This document shows positions 36,068-51,000 of a stretch of DNA of 60,000 bases, piece after piece (within the stretch, counting starts at the first letter, position 1; each line of letters opens with the position of its first letter). Where the stretch lies: the NCBI RefSeq assembly GCF_032854445.1, contig NC_088295.1, positions 51,939,249 to 51,999,248 on the forward strand, read 5' to 3'. The DNA comes from Liolophura sinensis (taxonomy: Eukaryota > Mollusca > Polyplacophora > Chitonida > Chitonidae). The position numbers were made by a program, and so were the translations under genes. The notes below the pieces were generated by a model. The model was not told where the DNA came from and made no database searches. It saw only the letters and a program-made list of their open reading frames with translations.

Positions 36068-39000
36068 ATGTCTAAGTCAAGAGACCGTGCTGCTGACCAG
36101 TTAAATGACTTCAAGAAATCGCAACAGGTAACATGCAAGTAGTACAACAGGCGTTTAAATTAGTCCGAGAAACTTTGCAGCTGACTGTTCATTTGTTCCA
36201 TCTAAATCACCAGCTGTCCTACATTTTAGCCTGCGACACTCACAGTAGGCCTACATGTACATGTACATTGTAGTGTCCGATAACGACTCTGTACATAATG
36301 TGCAGACCTTTGTGCGTATCGAATGATTACACTGTCCTAGGGTAGCTTCACGAGTGACGCTGATACCTGAGTTAACAATGTACAAATGTATAATGTAATA
36401 GCATGTCAGCTTCACCCACTCCTGGGATGAAATCAACGGCGTTGGAAGCTGAAAAACTTGCTTTCTGCCAGAAAGCTTCGGAAATACATTATAACAAGCA
36501 TTAACGTAGTATATTCATAATGTCATTGACGAAATGAACCTTTCTGAGCATTTCTGCGTCATCGTTTTGTAGGTTCCGGTCACTATATACACTAAATCCA
36601 TGTCTTGCACTGCCAGGGTCTCCATCTCGGGGGAACGAAAGCCTTGTTTCTATTTGACATAACCGCCTAATCACCTGTAATGCCATGTGCTCGCAGGTCT
36701 TCCCACACAGGGGAAGCCTAATTTAACAGATGGAACCCACAGAGGGATGAATTGAGATGCTCTCAAATGACTGACTTTGTAAATTTTTACTGCTGACAGC
36801 TCGAAGCAATTCGCTTCATCCAGTGTCAGGAGCGGCGGAACGTTAGAGAATTTATTATCCCAGCCGATCAGTAGAGGGTTCAGGGTCCACTTAGGCTCAG
36901 AAGTTCTTGGCATTTATATCGCTGGAAATGCCATTAAGGCGCTTTCTGGTGAAAAAAATTGTGATAAATCTTGGATAAACTGCACTTTTTCCTCATTTAT
37001 TAAGCATTTTTATTCAAACTGTTCAGCTGAAGCCATTTGCACAATAGAAAAAAACATTATTTTAGCGGGGGCTTAGCTCCCCTACTTTGTCTTGAAATAG
37101 GGTGATTGGAAACTGACTTTTGGTAGACTTCTAACTTAAAGTGTGTTTGGCTAGAATCATATGCATTAACGTAAATATCTGTCTCCAGGGCCCATTTGTT
37201 CAAAAGTGTATTAGAACTTAAGCCTGGCATTAATTTTAGTCCAGATTAAAGCCATTTATTTTGTTTTAGGATAAGACTGATATTAAGTCTGGCTTAACTT
37301 TAATATACTTCTGAACAACTGGCCCATTTCATTGGCCTAGACTACATTCAGTTAATTCATTGAAGGAAAGACAACTCAATGATTTCATCAACATTTTTTA
37401 TTTAAAATAAAAAGAAAATATTGTACTTTGCTGAAAATTAGGTGTTCATGTGACCAGTAATGAAATATTTGATTTACGTGAACCATGAGATAGTTCAGGG
37501 TCATCAGCAAGAACACAATCATCAATGGCTTCTCCCATAACTAGGTCAAAACCTAGAATTTGATAGGTAGCATGGGACAGTTAATGACATATATATATTG
37601 TTGGTTAATTTCAGTTAAGGAATGTTAAGTTTACAGTGTATTTTATAAGAAAAAGAGTAATGAGGTGCAATTAAATCTTATAAACCGTAGTACTACTATA
37701 TATACATGCATGTATATATCTTCCTCCCATAAATCTACATGTACATGCCTTTGTAAATGTGACATTATTCGGGTATGCGGATAAAGGTTTTGAGAATACT
37801 GTTTCAACAAAAATTTGTTTTTCAGAATGCTCCTTCAATGACAACAGGCACTGGGGCTCCAGTTGGAGATAAACTGGCCTCACTGACTGTAGGACCACGG
37901 GGGCCTCTGCTGCTGCAGGATTTTGTCTTTACAGATGAAATGGCTCACTTCAATCGGGAAAGGATTCCAGAGCGTGTGGTTCATGCTAAAGGATCAGGTA
38001 TTTTTTTTTTCGTGTGTTTTGTCCACATGTGTAAGGCAGCTTTATTAGTTCAATGATCAAAGGGCAACCCTCAGTCTGTTAGCGATATAGCACAGCGTAC
38101 TGACCCAGGAGCCCCTCACCAATGTCGTCGCTGTGAGTTCAAGTCTGTGGGAAGGTCTGTCAGCAACCTGCACATGGTTATGGGTTTACCCCCGGACTCT
38201 AGCCAGTTTTCTCCTACCATAATGCTGGCTACCTTCATATAAGTGAAATAATCTCGAGTACGGTGTAAAACACCAATCAAATAAAATATATGGGCCCCAC
38301 ACATACGGATATTATGCCGAATGTCACACAACCATCGGCATTAAATTTTGGATAGAATACTGTGTGGAACATAACCCGGAAAACGGAGTGGCAAGTGTTT
38401 TGGGAACAGAAATAGCAAAGGTATATTTTCATCACTAGTTTGATGTTCAGGTATCAATAGTTTTGTCTTTATTTTCTTTTTAAACTGAAAAACCCTTATA
38501 CTGAAGAATGACAATGACTTGCCTTGTATAAGCTGTCAGAAAAGGCTGGCTTTATAGGCCCAGATACACCTTTTTCCAACTGGGCCAGCTGGCACGCTGA
38601 TATCACCCGCTGTGAGAGCTTCCTGGGAGAGTTCTGTGATCTACCCGCTTACATTCAGTGTGTCTCAATTAGCGAGAGTAATTATTGAGAAGGTATGGTA
38701 GTTTGACCCTCTGTCTATCATGTCGACTGCGGAACCCTGGCCGGGTGATGTCGTGCCAGTAAGGTCTGCTGAGATTACCCAAATTACCTAAATATTTGAT
38801 AATCAGGAAAAAATGAGCCACTTAGGCATGGACGAATTTTTAGGTCATTTACAGTATGTATTGGTTTATTTATTTATTTGATTGGTGGTTTACGCCGTAC
38901 TCAAGAATATTTCACTTATATGACGGCGGCCAGCATTATGGTGGGTGGAAACCAGACACAGCCCTGGGGAAACCCACAACCATCCGCAGGTTGTTGACAG

Positions 39001-42000
39001 ACCTTCCCACGTACAGCTGGAGAGGAAGCCAGCATGAGCTGGACTTGAGACTCCTGGGACATTACGCTGTGCTAGCGCGCTAACCAACTCAGCCATGGAG
39101 GCTCCCAGTATGTATTGAAAAGCCCTGCAAAGGAATCCATGCATTAGGCCTAGCCACTGTGTGCTTTCCAGAAGACATCGTATGACTTAATCTGTAATTA
39201 CCCCCCATGTGTACACCTCTTAATTAGCACCCTGAAAATCATGTAAGTTTTACAACAAATATTTTGAAAGATAGACTACCAGAGTTGTATTATATCCTGG
39301 AAAAGCTTGTACAGCATAGCGACTGGTTGATGACCGATTTTCACTCACATACCGGCCACAGTGGATGACGCAAACTCGATCCCGCCTGGTTTGTCTAACA
39401 CGAATTGGACAGCCATGGAATTAAGGTAGTATTTGTGGAGAATATGGCACCGTTTCGCAGTCCACAGACTGAAATTTTTAGAGCAATACCAGCTGTGATA
39501 CGAGAGTCTATGCAGTCAAGCCAGCAGATTGTGAATTGAGTGATGAGATCAGTCTATCACTCAACACTGAGCTAATCTTTTATGTTTTAAAAAGGTGTCA
39601 CTGGCAAAAAATGACAACTCTTCAATTATATTGAATGGAAACAGGGACTGGTTACAATATAGAAATACCAGTTTAAATTTGGTCTTAATTAGCCCATTAC
39701 AGGCTTCAAGTCACGGCATGCTGAATTGTATTGGGCATTTGAGAGGTGTGAACTGAGCTGGATTGTTGCCCTGTAGCCTCGTGGCCATTGTTGGGCAAAG
39801 GCTAGCGGCTCCCTACAGTTTGTGTCACAGCCAAGAAGCTAAACAAATTCTGCGTGCGGGGATTGAAAACATGGATAGTCTTTGTTTGTTTTCATCTTCT
39901 TTTGGACATTTTCGTTTGGCTTTTTGGGGGAGATATAGGGCTCGTCTTTTGGTCTTTTCTTTTAGAAGCAACTGCGATCAAGTCCTCATAATCAAAGGGT
40001 GTTTTTGATGAGATTTTTTCAATATATTCTCAGTCCGCGGCTTTCTTAGGCCATGTATGTTACTTTAGAGTATCCTGCATTGTGTTATTGCAGTCCCATG
40101 CCACACTCGGGCACGGAATAATCTCAAAATTAGCTGCAAAAGTATAGCTCCCCTGTTGTCTGTCTTGTACACATAGAGAAGCTTGCAGATGCCTGCAGTG
40201 AATGTGCCCTGTGCCATCACAAGGTGGCTGGTGGCTTGATGTATGAATTTTTTATCTTGTCTGTTTGCTTTGTTTTGTATTTTTTTTGTAAATTTGTTTT
40301 TTTTTTGATCTTATTTAATATTTCATAGAATGAACTTTTTGGTCCTATACTTGCAGATTTTGTGATAAACATTAGTGCTTGTATTTAGAATGCTTTTTTG
40401 TTTCAAAAAATACCCAGAATTTGGAGTGTGTTACATTTACATCGTGGACATGTTAATGTTACCTCATGTAATTTATGTATTGTTTCAGGAGCTTTCGGCT
40501 ACCTTGAGATCACTCATGATATCACAAAGTACTGCAAAGCCAAGCCATTTGAATATGTGGGCAAAAAGACTCCCCTTGCTGTTCGCTTTTCAACTGTTGG
40601 TAAGTTTATGTGACTTGGGTGGTCGCCAAAGTCTGAAATGCAGTTAAAAAGTGGAAACTGACAGAGTGTCAGTTGAAATTCATGGATGACTGCTGACTTT
40701 ATTTTGAGGGAGTAATGTTTAACTGTAGCTGCTTTTGAAGGCATAATGAAGAGGGTATACCATCAGTTGTGCGACAAAAATTATAAGTGCTAATCATATC
40801 AACTTTTCTTTATTTTTCTTGTGTAGCCCAAATTGTAACCTCTCAGGAAATACCTGCCTCAGCAGTGTTCAGTATATGGTATTAACACAGGTATAAAAGG
40901 GTGTATAGATTTAGAATGGAGGTTGATTTATGTCTCTGTGTCAAACACAGAAACAAAATCTGTAGATGGATCCTTTAGCAGAATAGAATAGAACCATGTT
41001 GGTGCCTTTGAATTTACCAGTTCAGGCCCCGCTTCAGCAATAGTTCACAGTTCAGTGTGAACCAGTGCTGGAAAGGTTCACAGTTCAGTGTAAACCAGTG
41101 CTGAAAAGTTACAGTTCAGTGTGCATGTCGGCTTTGATTTCTTTGCGGTACATGTATGTGTAATCTACTGCTGTACAGTCTGCATTTTGGAAACAAGCAC
41201 ACTTTTTGAATGAGTGAAGGTCTTCTTATTTGGTGATATGAGTTCCAGAGGGATACAAATGTTATGACCTTAAATACACAAGAGACCATTTCAGATATGT
41301 GCTGTCTTCATGTGTGGTATGCGTGTTCATACTGAGGTGAAATGGGTTCTTACATGTACATTTGGGGCTAATTCAGTCGCATTTCTATATTTTCAGGGTA
41401 AGCCACTGGAAATAGTAAATTTCAATGGTGTAGACTTAAAGTCATGGAAAGTTTCACATGATATTATTCTGATAAGTATTGAGTCTACTGGCTGAGTATC
41501 AGCCGACACATCAGATCTGGCAAAGTTTGTAAGTTGCAGGAAAAGAGTCTGCATAAGGTGCATAGGTTACAACATTAGTATCCCCACATATGCGTAATCC
41601 CCAGTTGATTTACAGCTCAGCCTCATCAGATATGTGTAATCCCCAGTTGATGTACAGCTCAGCCTTGTCAGATATGCATAATCCCCAGTTGATCTACACT
41701 TTAGTCTCATCAGATACACTGTATATGTAATCCCTGGCTGATCTGCACCGTAGCTTCTGTCAGTTACACGAAATCCCTGGTTGATCTACACCATATTTCC
41801 TCTCAAATAAGCATAATCCCTGGTTGATCTACACCTTTGCTCCTGTCAGTTACACAAAATCCCTGGTTGATCAACCCCGTATGTCCTCTCAGCTAAGCAT
41901 AATTTCTGGTTAATCTACACCTTTGCTCCTGTCAGTTACACAAATCCCTGGTTGATCTACACCGTATTTCCCCTCAGATAAGCATAATCCCTTATTGATC

Positions 42001-45000
42001 TACAGCCCAGCTGCAAAAGTTTAATGTGAAACTAGATCATGGTTGTACTGGAAGTTACAGAAAAGTTATGAGTCTATATACTATAACCTTGTCTCTCTCA
42101 TCTAGGCTAATAATCTGCTGTGAAGGGAATAACAAGTACTTGGATCATTATTATTCATGAGGTCTTGTGCAGTCATGAAGTATAACGAGATTTAACCCAA
42201 TCACAGTGCTGATTGCGTGATGTAATGCTAGAGACTAGGTTAGTGTATCTTGAGCTGGTATGTTTAAAGGTGGGGAGCGTGGCTCAGCTGACACAGCTCG
42301 GGACCCCAGGGGATTTGCTATCAAAATGTACACAGAGGACGGTAACTGGGACTTGGTGGGAAACAACACGCCTATCTTCTTTATTCGAGACCCTATGCTG
42401 GTAAGACCAAGATCACTTGTGATAATTGGTGCTTACGTTCTAAGACATACTTATTGCCTTGTCTTCAGCTACATGTATCCATGTAAGACATATATGTTTG
42501 TCCCTTGTCCAGGAGATATGCAGTGTAGTAATGATTCAAGTTTGTCTGGTCAGCTCCTTTAGCATCTTTTTCACCACTACATGTGCATTTACCAATAGAC
42601 GGATGTGAGAAAACAAGAAGACAGTTGTGTACTGTAGGAGACAGTCCTGACTTATGCACAGTACATGTACCTTGATTTTTGTGTAAAAAAGCCTACTTTT
42701 TGTATGACGGCATCATTAATGGCGGTGGAAGTTTTCGGTTGGCCAGTAGAATGAATTCTATCTTAATAATGTGCTGTTAAAATCACTCAAACCCCAGTTC
42801 CTCTTTCTGCACATTTGTTTTTCATTCATTTATTTGATTGGTGCTTTTCGAAACCCACAACCATCCGCAGGTTGCTTTGCAAACCTTCCCGCATTTGGCC
42901 TCAGAGGAAACCTGCGTGAAGTGGACTTGAACTCACAGTGACCGCATTGGTGAGAGGCTCCTGGGTCATTGCACCGTGCTGGCACAATAAACACCTCAGC
43001 CACAAAGGCCCCACCTACACATTTGCAGATGAAGGGAATTAGAACAAATGGCATGGACATGTACATATCTTTAACATTGGTGGGTGGGAGGGACTCTGAT
43101 CTGACTTAAGTAAAGCTACATCATAAGGAACAAGGGAGGGATAAACTTGTTTCTGAGAAGGTCTGTGGTGAACATCTACATGTATATAAACATCTAACTA
43201 AACAGGAAGGAATGTCTGTATGTACGCCTGTCTTTCGATTTTTCTCCAGCACAGTGTATTCAGTTATCTTCATACCTGCTTGGTTTTTTACTGCATGAGG
43301 ACCCAAGGAAGTGCAGTGTCAAATAAATTAGACAATGGCCACATCACAAATTGTTTTACTACACACTGCCTTGTATATGATGGGTATGTACACAAAACAT
43401 ACACTCCTGAGATCTCCAAAAGAGCTTGAGTGACTGTAAAACAGATTCAGACGTATTTCAGATATATAAAGGAAAGAAACTTAGGCAATGATGACATAAT
43501 AAGTCTGACTTTCCTCAGCTCTAGAAAACTATATGAATAAGAGATATGCCATTAACATTAACTATATTGATTTATTTATTTCTTTATTTATTTATTTATT
43601 TATTTATTTATTTGATTGGTGTTTTACGCCATACTCAAGAATATTTCACTTATACGACGGCGGCCAGCATTATGGTGGGAGGAAACCGGGCAAAGCCGGG
43701 GGGAAACCCACAACCATCCGCAGGTTGCTGCAGACTTTCCCACATACGGCCGGAGAGGAAGCCAGCATGAGCTGGGCTTAAACTCACAGCGACCGCATTA
43801 ACTATATTGAAATTAGATAGATAAGAATTTAACCAACTTTGAAAATGTCCCAAGTACAGGTACATAAAACATACATTTTACAGCATATGCATTTGCAAGT
43901 ACTTGGTCTTGCTTTTTTTTGTGTGATCTTCAATTTAACAAAGCCTCGAAACATGTCACATGTTTCACCTCATTTGTTTCAGTTTCCCAGCTTTATCCAT
44001 ACTCAGAAGAGAAATCCAGTAACTAACCTGAAGGTATGTGCTTAACAGTGGGGGACACCAATTTTATACACACAACTAGTTTCTTTGCAGAAATTGACTT
44101 CATTTAGAGTTACCATTCCGAAGTACATTTAGTGTAACATCACTAAAAGACGACTCATTGCAATGAACAGTCAGGTATAAGGATATCCAGATCATCCACA
44201 TACTGAGGTGTATTAGAATCATTATTAAATAAAATGTCAGGGGTGGTATCTTAAAACTTAAAAGCTCTGGGTTTGCTCATATGTGGAACACTATAACATG
44301 ATTTGGTTCCCGACTCTGAGGATGCTGGTTCAAAACCCACAGTGGTCTCAGCCAATTTTCAGTACTAGAATCTGTGCTATATTCTGAAAGTGTAACCCCT
44401 ATTAACGATGACACTGTTACTTAATCCACTTTCTAAATTGTCATCTAAACCTGACTATAGCATGAGGGGGATATTCCATCGTTGATTTGGTGTGTACACA
44501 TTAAATACCATAAATTACTGAATTCCTGACATAGTGTATTGTGTATTAAAATCAATGTTAAACAAAGTGCTAAGGGTGGTTTCTGTAAAAGTACTGCATG
44601 TATTGAGCTCAGGCTTAGCACACATGTAGGGCACAATAACACAAAGGGGATATTCCATCATTGATATGGTATGTTCATATTAAATGCCTTAAATTACCAA
44701 ATTCCTGATTTAGTATGTTGTGTATTAGAATCAAAATTGAACATAAATAGACAGCATGTATTGAGCTCAAGGTTAGCACATATGTAGAGCCCAATAACAC
44801 GAAGGGGATATTCCATCGTTGATATGGGATGTTCGTACTAAATGCCTTAAATTACCAAATTCCTGAATTAGTATATTGTGTTCAGTTGCGGCGACCATTG
44901 AAGTGTCATCCTGAAAACACCAGACGTGACACCCCAATCAGACGGATTATACTGACACCGGGCCAACCAGTCCTGTTTCCTTGCCCCAACCTTTCAGTGC

Positions 45001-48000
45001 TGAGTGCCAAACAAGGCAGGGACAAGTACCATTTAGGTATGACTCAACCTGGGTTTGATCCTTGGTCTCTCGTCTTGGAGACCCTGTAACAATTTGGCCA
45101 CCGAAAAGGTTTCTAGGAACCAGTGTAACACTTTATAAGTCCCCTGTGTCTCTTACCAACATATGCTATTTGTCTGGCTAGGATCCTGATATGTTCTGGG
45201 ACTTCATCACGTTACGACCAGAAACCAGCCACCAGGTGTCCTTCCTCTTCTCGGATCGCGGAACGCCTGACGGCTTCAGACATATGAACGGCTATGGCAG
45301 TCACACATTTAAACTGGTCAACCAAGATGGACAGCCTGTCTACTGTAAATTCCACTTCAAGGTGCTTAGACGGTGATTGTATACTTTAAAGATGAATTTG
45401 GAGGCTATATCTCAAGCAGCTGTAAGCCAACTCATTATCATGCATGCATACTGGTATGATTTATTTATATATTTGTTTGTTTGGTGTCTTATGCTGTCAG
45501 CATTACCATGGGAAGAAACCAAGGAGAGCCCAGGAAAAAACCCACAACCATCCCCAGGTTACTGACGGACCTTCCCCGTCAAAATAGTGTGAGATTTAGA
45601 AGTTGTTGTTTATTGACATCAGTTAAAACATGAACGCTATTGCATATATATCACAAGCCAAACAAATATATGTAACGGCAAAATGAAGACAGTAAACCCG
45701 ACTGCTTTTACAGACTGATCAAGGCATTAAGTGTTTGATGGGACCTGAGGCAGCGGCTATGGAGGGGAATGAACCAGACTATGCCACGCGAGACCTGTAT
45801 AACGCCATCAGCACGGGTAACTTCCCCTCCTGGAGCCTGTACATACAGGTCATGACGTATGAGGAGGCCGAGAGGTTCCGCTGGAACCCATTTGACCTGA
45901 CCAAGGTATTACAAGAGTCTGTACAATTCATTAACATGGAATGAGATATCACGGATTGAATCGGCATGCCTGAATAGACTGTTGAAATAATCAAAAGTAT
46001 TCCAAAATCCTGCAGTTTCATTGATAACTTTCGTATCAAAAAGGCAGTTTCAGTGGTCATGACAACAAAGGAATCCTTAGAGTGCATGTAATGTGCCTCC
46101 TTGTTGGAGGACAGTTTTCCACCGCTTTAAATGTGGTAGTTTTCTTTGTACTGTAATGTTCTCATGTCGCTGGCAAATCCCAAAGAAGAAAGTGCTATGT
46201 ATGTTGTCTGTCGTTGTTGTCTCTTTATTACTCCTGATGGTGACATAACAAGATGTTGTAATGTTTAGTGAATAATAGTATAATTGTTTGAAATGACACT
46301 ACTTGTGTTTTTGTACCAAAGGATATCTGCTAGATTGAATGTTTAAGCCATATCCCTGTTGAACAGGTGTGGCCCCAGGGTGAGTATCCACTGATACCTG
46401 TTGGAAGGATGGTGCTTAACCGGAATCCAAAGAATTACTTTTCTGAGGTGGAACAGATCGCCTTCTCCCCTGCCCACATGATTCCAGGCATCGAGCCCAG
46501 CCCTGACAAGATGCTACAGGTAAACCTAACGCTGGGTCTCGTTCTGTGTCGTGTCATTGGCTGTCAGCAGTGCTCATCAGAATTTACTGATGTAACTCCC
46601 TGAAAGCTGTTACATGTATAAGTGCCACATTCCCTCCTTGGACGAGGTGATTAGCATACCAGTGCGGCGCAATGACCCAGAAGGCTCTTGCCTAGGCGGT
46701 CACTGCGAGTTCGTACAGCTAATGCTGGCTTCCTCCTCGGGCCATACGTGGGAAGATCTGTCTGCAAAGTGCGCATGTCATGGTCATGTGTTTCCCCTGG
46801 GCACTGCCCGATTTCCTCCAGCCACGTGTGCTGGCCACCAGTGTATAAGTGAAATATTGGTGTTTAACTCCAATCAAATAAATTAAATAGATATAAGTGC
46901 CACTTATAGCATGGTAGGCAAATTCATTTCCTAACCAAAGCATGGTTATGCGGTAGAGGTGTACTTACATTCTTGTGTGCCTCCGTGGCTCAGTTGGTTA
47001 GCGCACTAGCGCATTGTAATGACCCAGGAGTCGCTCACCAATGCGCTCGCTGTGAGTTCAAGTCCAGCTCATGCTGGTTTGCTCTCCGGCCGTACGTGGG
47101 AAGATCTGTCAGCAACCTGCGGATGGTCGTCGGTTTCCCCAAGGCTCTGCCTGGTTTCCATCCATCATAATGCTGGCCGCCGTCGTACAAGTATTCTTGA
47201 GTACGGCATAAAACACCAATCAAATAAATAAATAAATAAAAATTGCAGCATCCATCTTGGTGTATGGCTGTAATGTTCAGAACTTGTTGACTGTGTTATT
47301 TACGATCTTATGTGTATATTGTCCTAAATGAAGTTTGCTGGAGACTACATGCATTCCATCAATATACCATACGTCACACGTTCAAGAGTTGAACGTGATT
47401 GATGGTTTTCTCTGCGTACTCTAGGTTTCTCCACTGATAAAACTGGCCCACATCATGGAGTGAAAAATTCATGGGTTGAGGCATTAAATGAAAATCAGAT
47501 AAAATGATTGATCAAGGCATAACTTGAACTATTTATAGTTGTTTTCTAATAAATTGTATATTATCTTGTGGAGAGAGTGTAATCAGCTGTTTGGGAATAG
47601 ATTATAGATCTCTGACCATTTAAATAGGAAACATGTTGAGTGAAGACACTTCCTGTGCCTGTTTTTTTTGTTATTGGCCATCTGTTTGTGGCGTGTTAAA
47701 GGGCCGGCTGTTCTCGTACTCTGACACTCACAGACACAGGCTCGGCAGCAATTATTTACAGATTCCTGTGAACTGCCCCTTTAATACCAAAGTGAGAAAC
47801 TACCAGAGGGATGGGCCTCAGTGTGTGGATGATAACCAGAGTAAGTTCGATCATTAGTTAAAGTTCTGCTCTATTCAAAATTATTTTATATTGGAATTTA
47901 GTGGTTTCATCGGCAAAAGTCAAATAAAATTGTTAATTCCCCCAGGCTTAGTCAGGTTTCCTGCCACAAAAATGCTGGTCCCTGTCAGTAAAAGATTCTT

Positions 48001-51000
48001 GATTGCAATGTAGGACATCAGTGAGATAAATAAAAATAATGATGTTAAAAGAAAAAAAAATACCCTAAAACAGTGTTTTTCTTCTTTATGAGCTAGTAAT
48101 TGTTTACTAAATAGATTATAAATACAAACACATATGTGCTGCCAGATGGTTGAACAGTTGGACCCTGAGCTCTTTGGTGCCAGGAGGTAATATTTTGTAC
48201 TTCATAAATACAATTCCATATTGACTTTGCTCTCCTTGTCTGCTGCCATCTGTCAGCTACAAGAGGGCGTGTGTGCTTTTTGCTTGTCCAAAATCAGTGG
48301 TGTAATCGCATGTATACATGAATTCTAGATTTTCATAAACATGTAGATCAAATAATAGACTAACAGTATGGTTGCCTATAGTCATGTACAGCTTTGGCTT
48401 GATTTTGCAATCTTTGGAAGCTTGTAGTTTCATAATAATAAATGACAAAATATTGAAACATGTATGGATCATAGGCAGAGTTTTAATGACACAGTCCCCA
48501 GCTGAAAGCTCCTATCCAGTTTCATAGTCTCATACCAGTGAGATCTTTTGTCCCAGTCATCAGTAAGTGTTTTGAATCCAGCATGTCATCATGGTTGTGA
48601 CATTTTTTATCTTGCAGCTGGCGCCCCTAACTATTATCCGAACAGTTTCAGCGGTCCCCTGGACGAGACCAGACACTGCGAGAGCCAGTTTACAATTACT
48701 GGAAATGTGTGTCGATATAACACCAAGGATGAGGACAACTTCAGCCAAGTGGGAATCTTCTGGAGGAAGGTAAGTAAGTGACATTCTCACAGGATAGAGT
48801 ATAGTTAAGGTTATTAAAAGTTCTGTACCAGTGACATAATAAATATTTACATAATAAATTGCAATTAACATCAGTGCATTTTTTTTTTGTCTTAGTCCTG
48901 CTTAAGCCATGGTGCTAAGGGGTATGTAATTTGCTGCTATTTAGGCATTCACATGAACAACTGGTCGAAAAGCTTAACTGAGTTAAATTGTTAAGAAACT
49001 GTACTTCACTGGTTACGTGTCACCTTTTGCCAATTGTCACCCTCTATGCTGTAAATTTTTGATATTAATAGTCTCACAGTGTAGAGGAAGGGTTATTGAT
49101 AGTCTCACAGTGTGGTGTAAGATTATTGATAGTTTCACAGGGTGGAGTAAGGCTGTTGATAGTCTGACAGTGTGCAGTAAGGTTATTGATAGTGTTGCAT
49201 TGAGGAGTAAGTTTATTGATAGTCTCACAGTGTGGAGTAAGGTTATAGATAGTTTCACAGAGTGGAGTAAGGTTATTGATAGTATCATGGTGCGGAGTAA
49301 GGTTATTGATAGCTTCACATGGTGGAGTAAGGTTATTGATAGCTTCACAATGTAGAGTAAGGTTATTGATAGTCTCACAGTGTGGAGTAAGGTTATTGTT
49401 AGTTTCACAGTGTGGAGTAAGGTTATTGATAGTCACACAGTGTGGAGTAAGGTTATTGATAGTCTCATAGTGTGGAGTAAATTTAGAGATAGTTTTACAT
49501 TGAGGAGTAATGTTATTGATAGTTTTACAGTGTGGGATAGGTTTATTGATAGTCTCCGCCTGCGGTGTAAGATTATTAACAGTCTCACAGTGCACAGTGT
49601 GGAGTAAGGTTATTGATAGTCTGACAGTGAGGGGTAATTTTGTTTATAGTCTCACAGTGTGGAATGTGGTTATTGATAGTTTCACTGAGTGGAGTAAGAA
49701 TATTGATAGTTTCATAGTGTGGAGTAAGGTTATTGATAGTTTCAAAGTGTGAAGTAAGGTTATAGATAGTTTCACATAGTGGAGTAAGGTTATTGATAGT
49801 GTCATGGTGCGGAGTAAGGTTATTGATAGCTTCACATGGTGGAGTAAGGTTATTGATAGCTTCACAATGTAGAGTAAGGTTATTGATAGTCTCACAGTGT
49901 GGAGTAAGGTTATTGATAGTTTCACAGAGTGGAGTAAGGTTATTGATAGTATCATCCTGCTAAGTAAGGTTATTGTTAGTTTCACAGTGTGGAGTAAGGT
50001 TATTGATAGCCACACAGTGTGGAGTAAGGTTATTGATAGTCTCACAGTGTGGAGTAAATTTAGAGATAGTTTTACATTGAGAAGTAATGTTATTGATAGT
50101 TTTACAGTGTGGGATAGGTTTATTGATAGTCTCCGCCTGCGGTGTAAGATTATTAACAGTCTCACAGTGCACAGTGTGGAGTAAGGTTATTGATAGTCTG
50201 ACAGTGAGGGGTAATTTTGTTTATAGTCTCACAGTGTGGAATGTGGTTATTGATAGTTTCACTGAGTGGAGTAAGAATATTGATAGTTTCATAGTGTGGA
50301 GTAAGGTTATTGATAGTTTCAAAGTGTGAAGTAAGGTTATAGATAGTTTCACATAGTGGAGTAAGGTTATTGATAGTGTCATGGTGCGGAGTAAGGTTAT
50401 TGATAGCTTCACATGGTGGAGTAAGGTTATTGATAGTTTCACAGTGTGGAGTAAGGTGATTGATAGTTTCACAATGTGGAGTAAGATGATTGATAGTTTC
50501 ACAGTGTGGAGTAAGGTTATTGATAGTTTCACAGTGTGGAGTAAGGTTATTGAGAGTCTCACAGTGTGGGGTAAGGTTATTGGTAGTTTCACAGAGTGGA
50601 GTAAGGTTATTGATAGTTTCACAGTGTGGAGTAAGGTCATTGGTAGTTTCACAGAGTGGAGTAAGGTTATTGATAGTTTCACAGTGTGGAGGAATCATGC
50701 AGCAGGATTAGGGCTGTGTGTCTTGAATGTACTAACAAAGCTGTGTGGGATGACATTTTTACTGATGTAGAAGCTGAAAACTTTGAGTGACCTCAAACTA
50801 TGTACTGCACGATGTTCTTGTTTAGCTTGCCTTTGTAGGTGTACTAGTTAGCATATGTTACTATGGAAACCTGGACTACATGTGCCTGGCACCGTTATTC
50901 AGATCAGTTCAGAAAACTAAATGGTCGCGAGGCATTGCTCTTGAAATGCCCATTTGTACAAATGATTGTGCTGGCACATGGGCACATGCTTTACAAAGCT

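Noticed and set aside
49017-50770. Many long open frames on both strands, looking like repeat proteins
   Set aside because: Products of a 30-bp intronic minisatellite between catalase exons 10 and 11, which join in phase without it.
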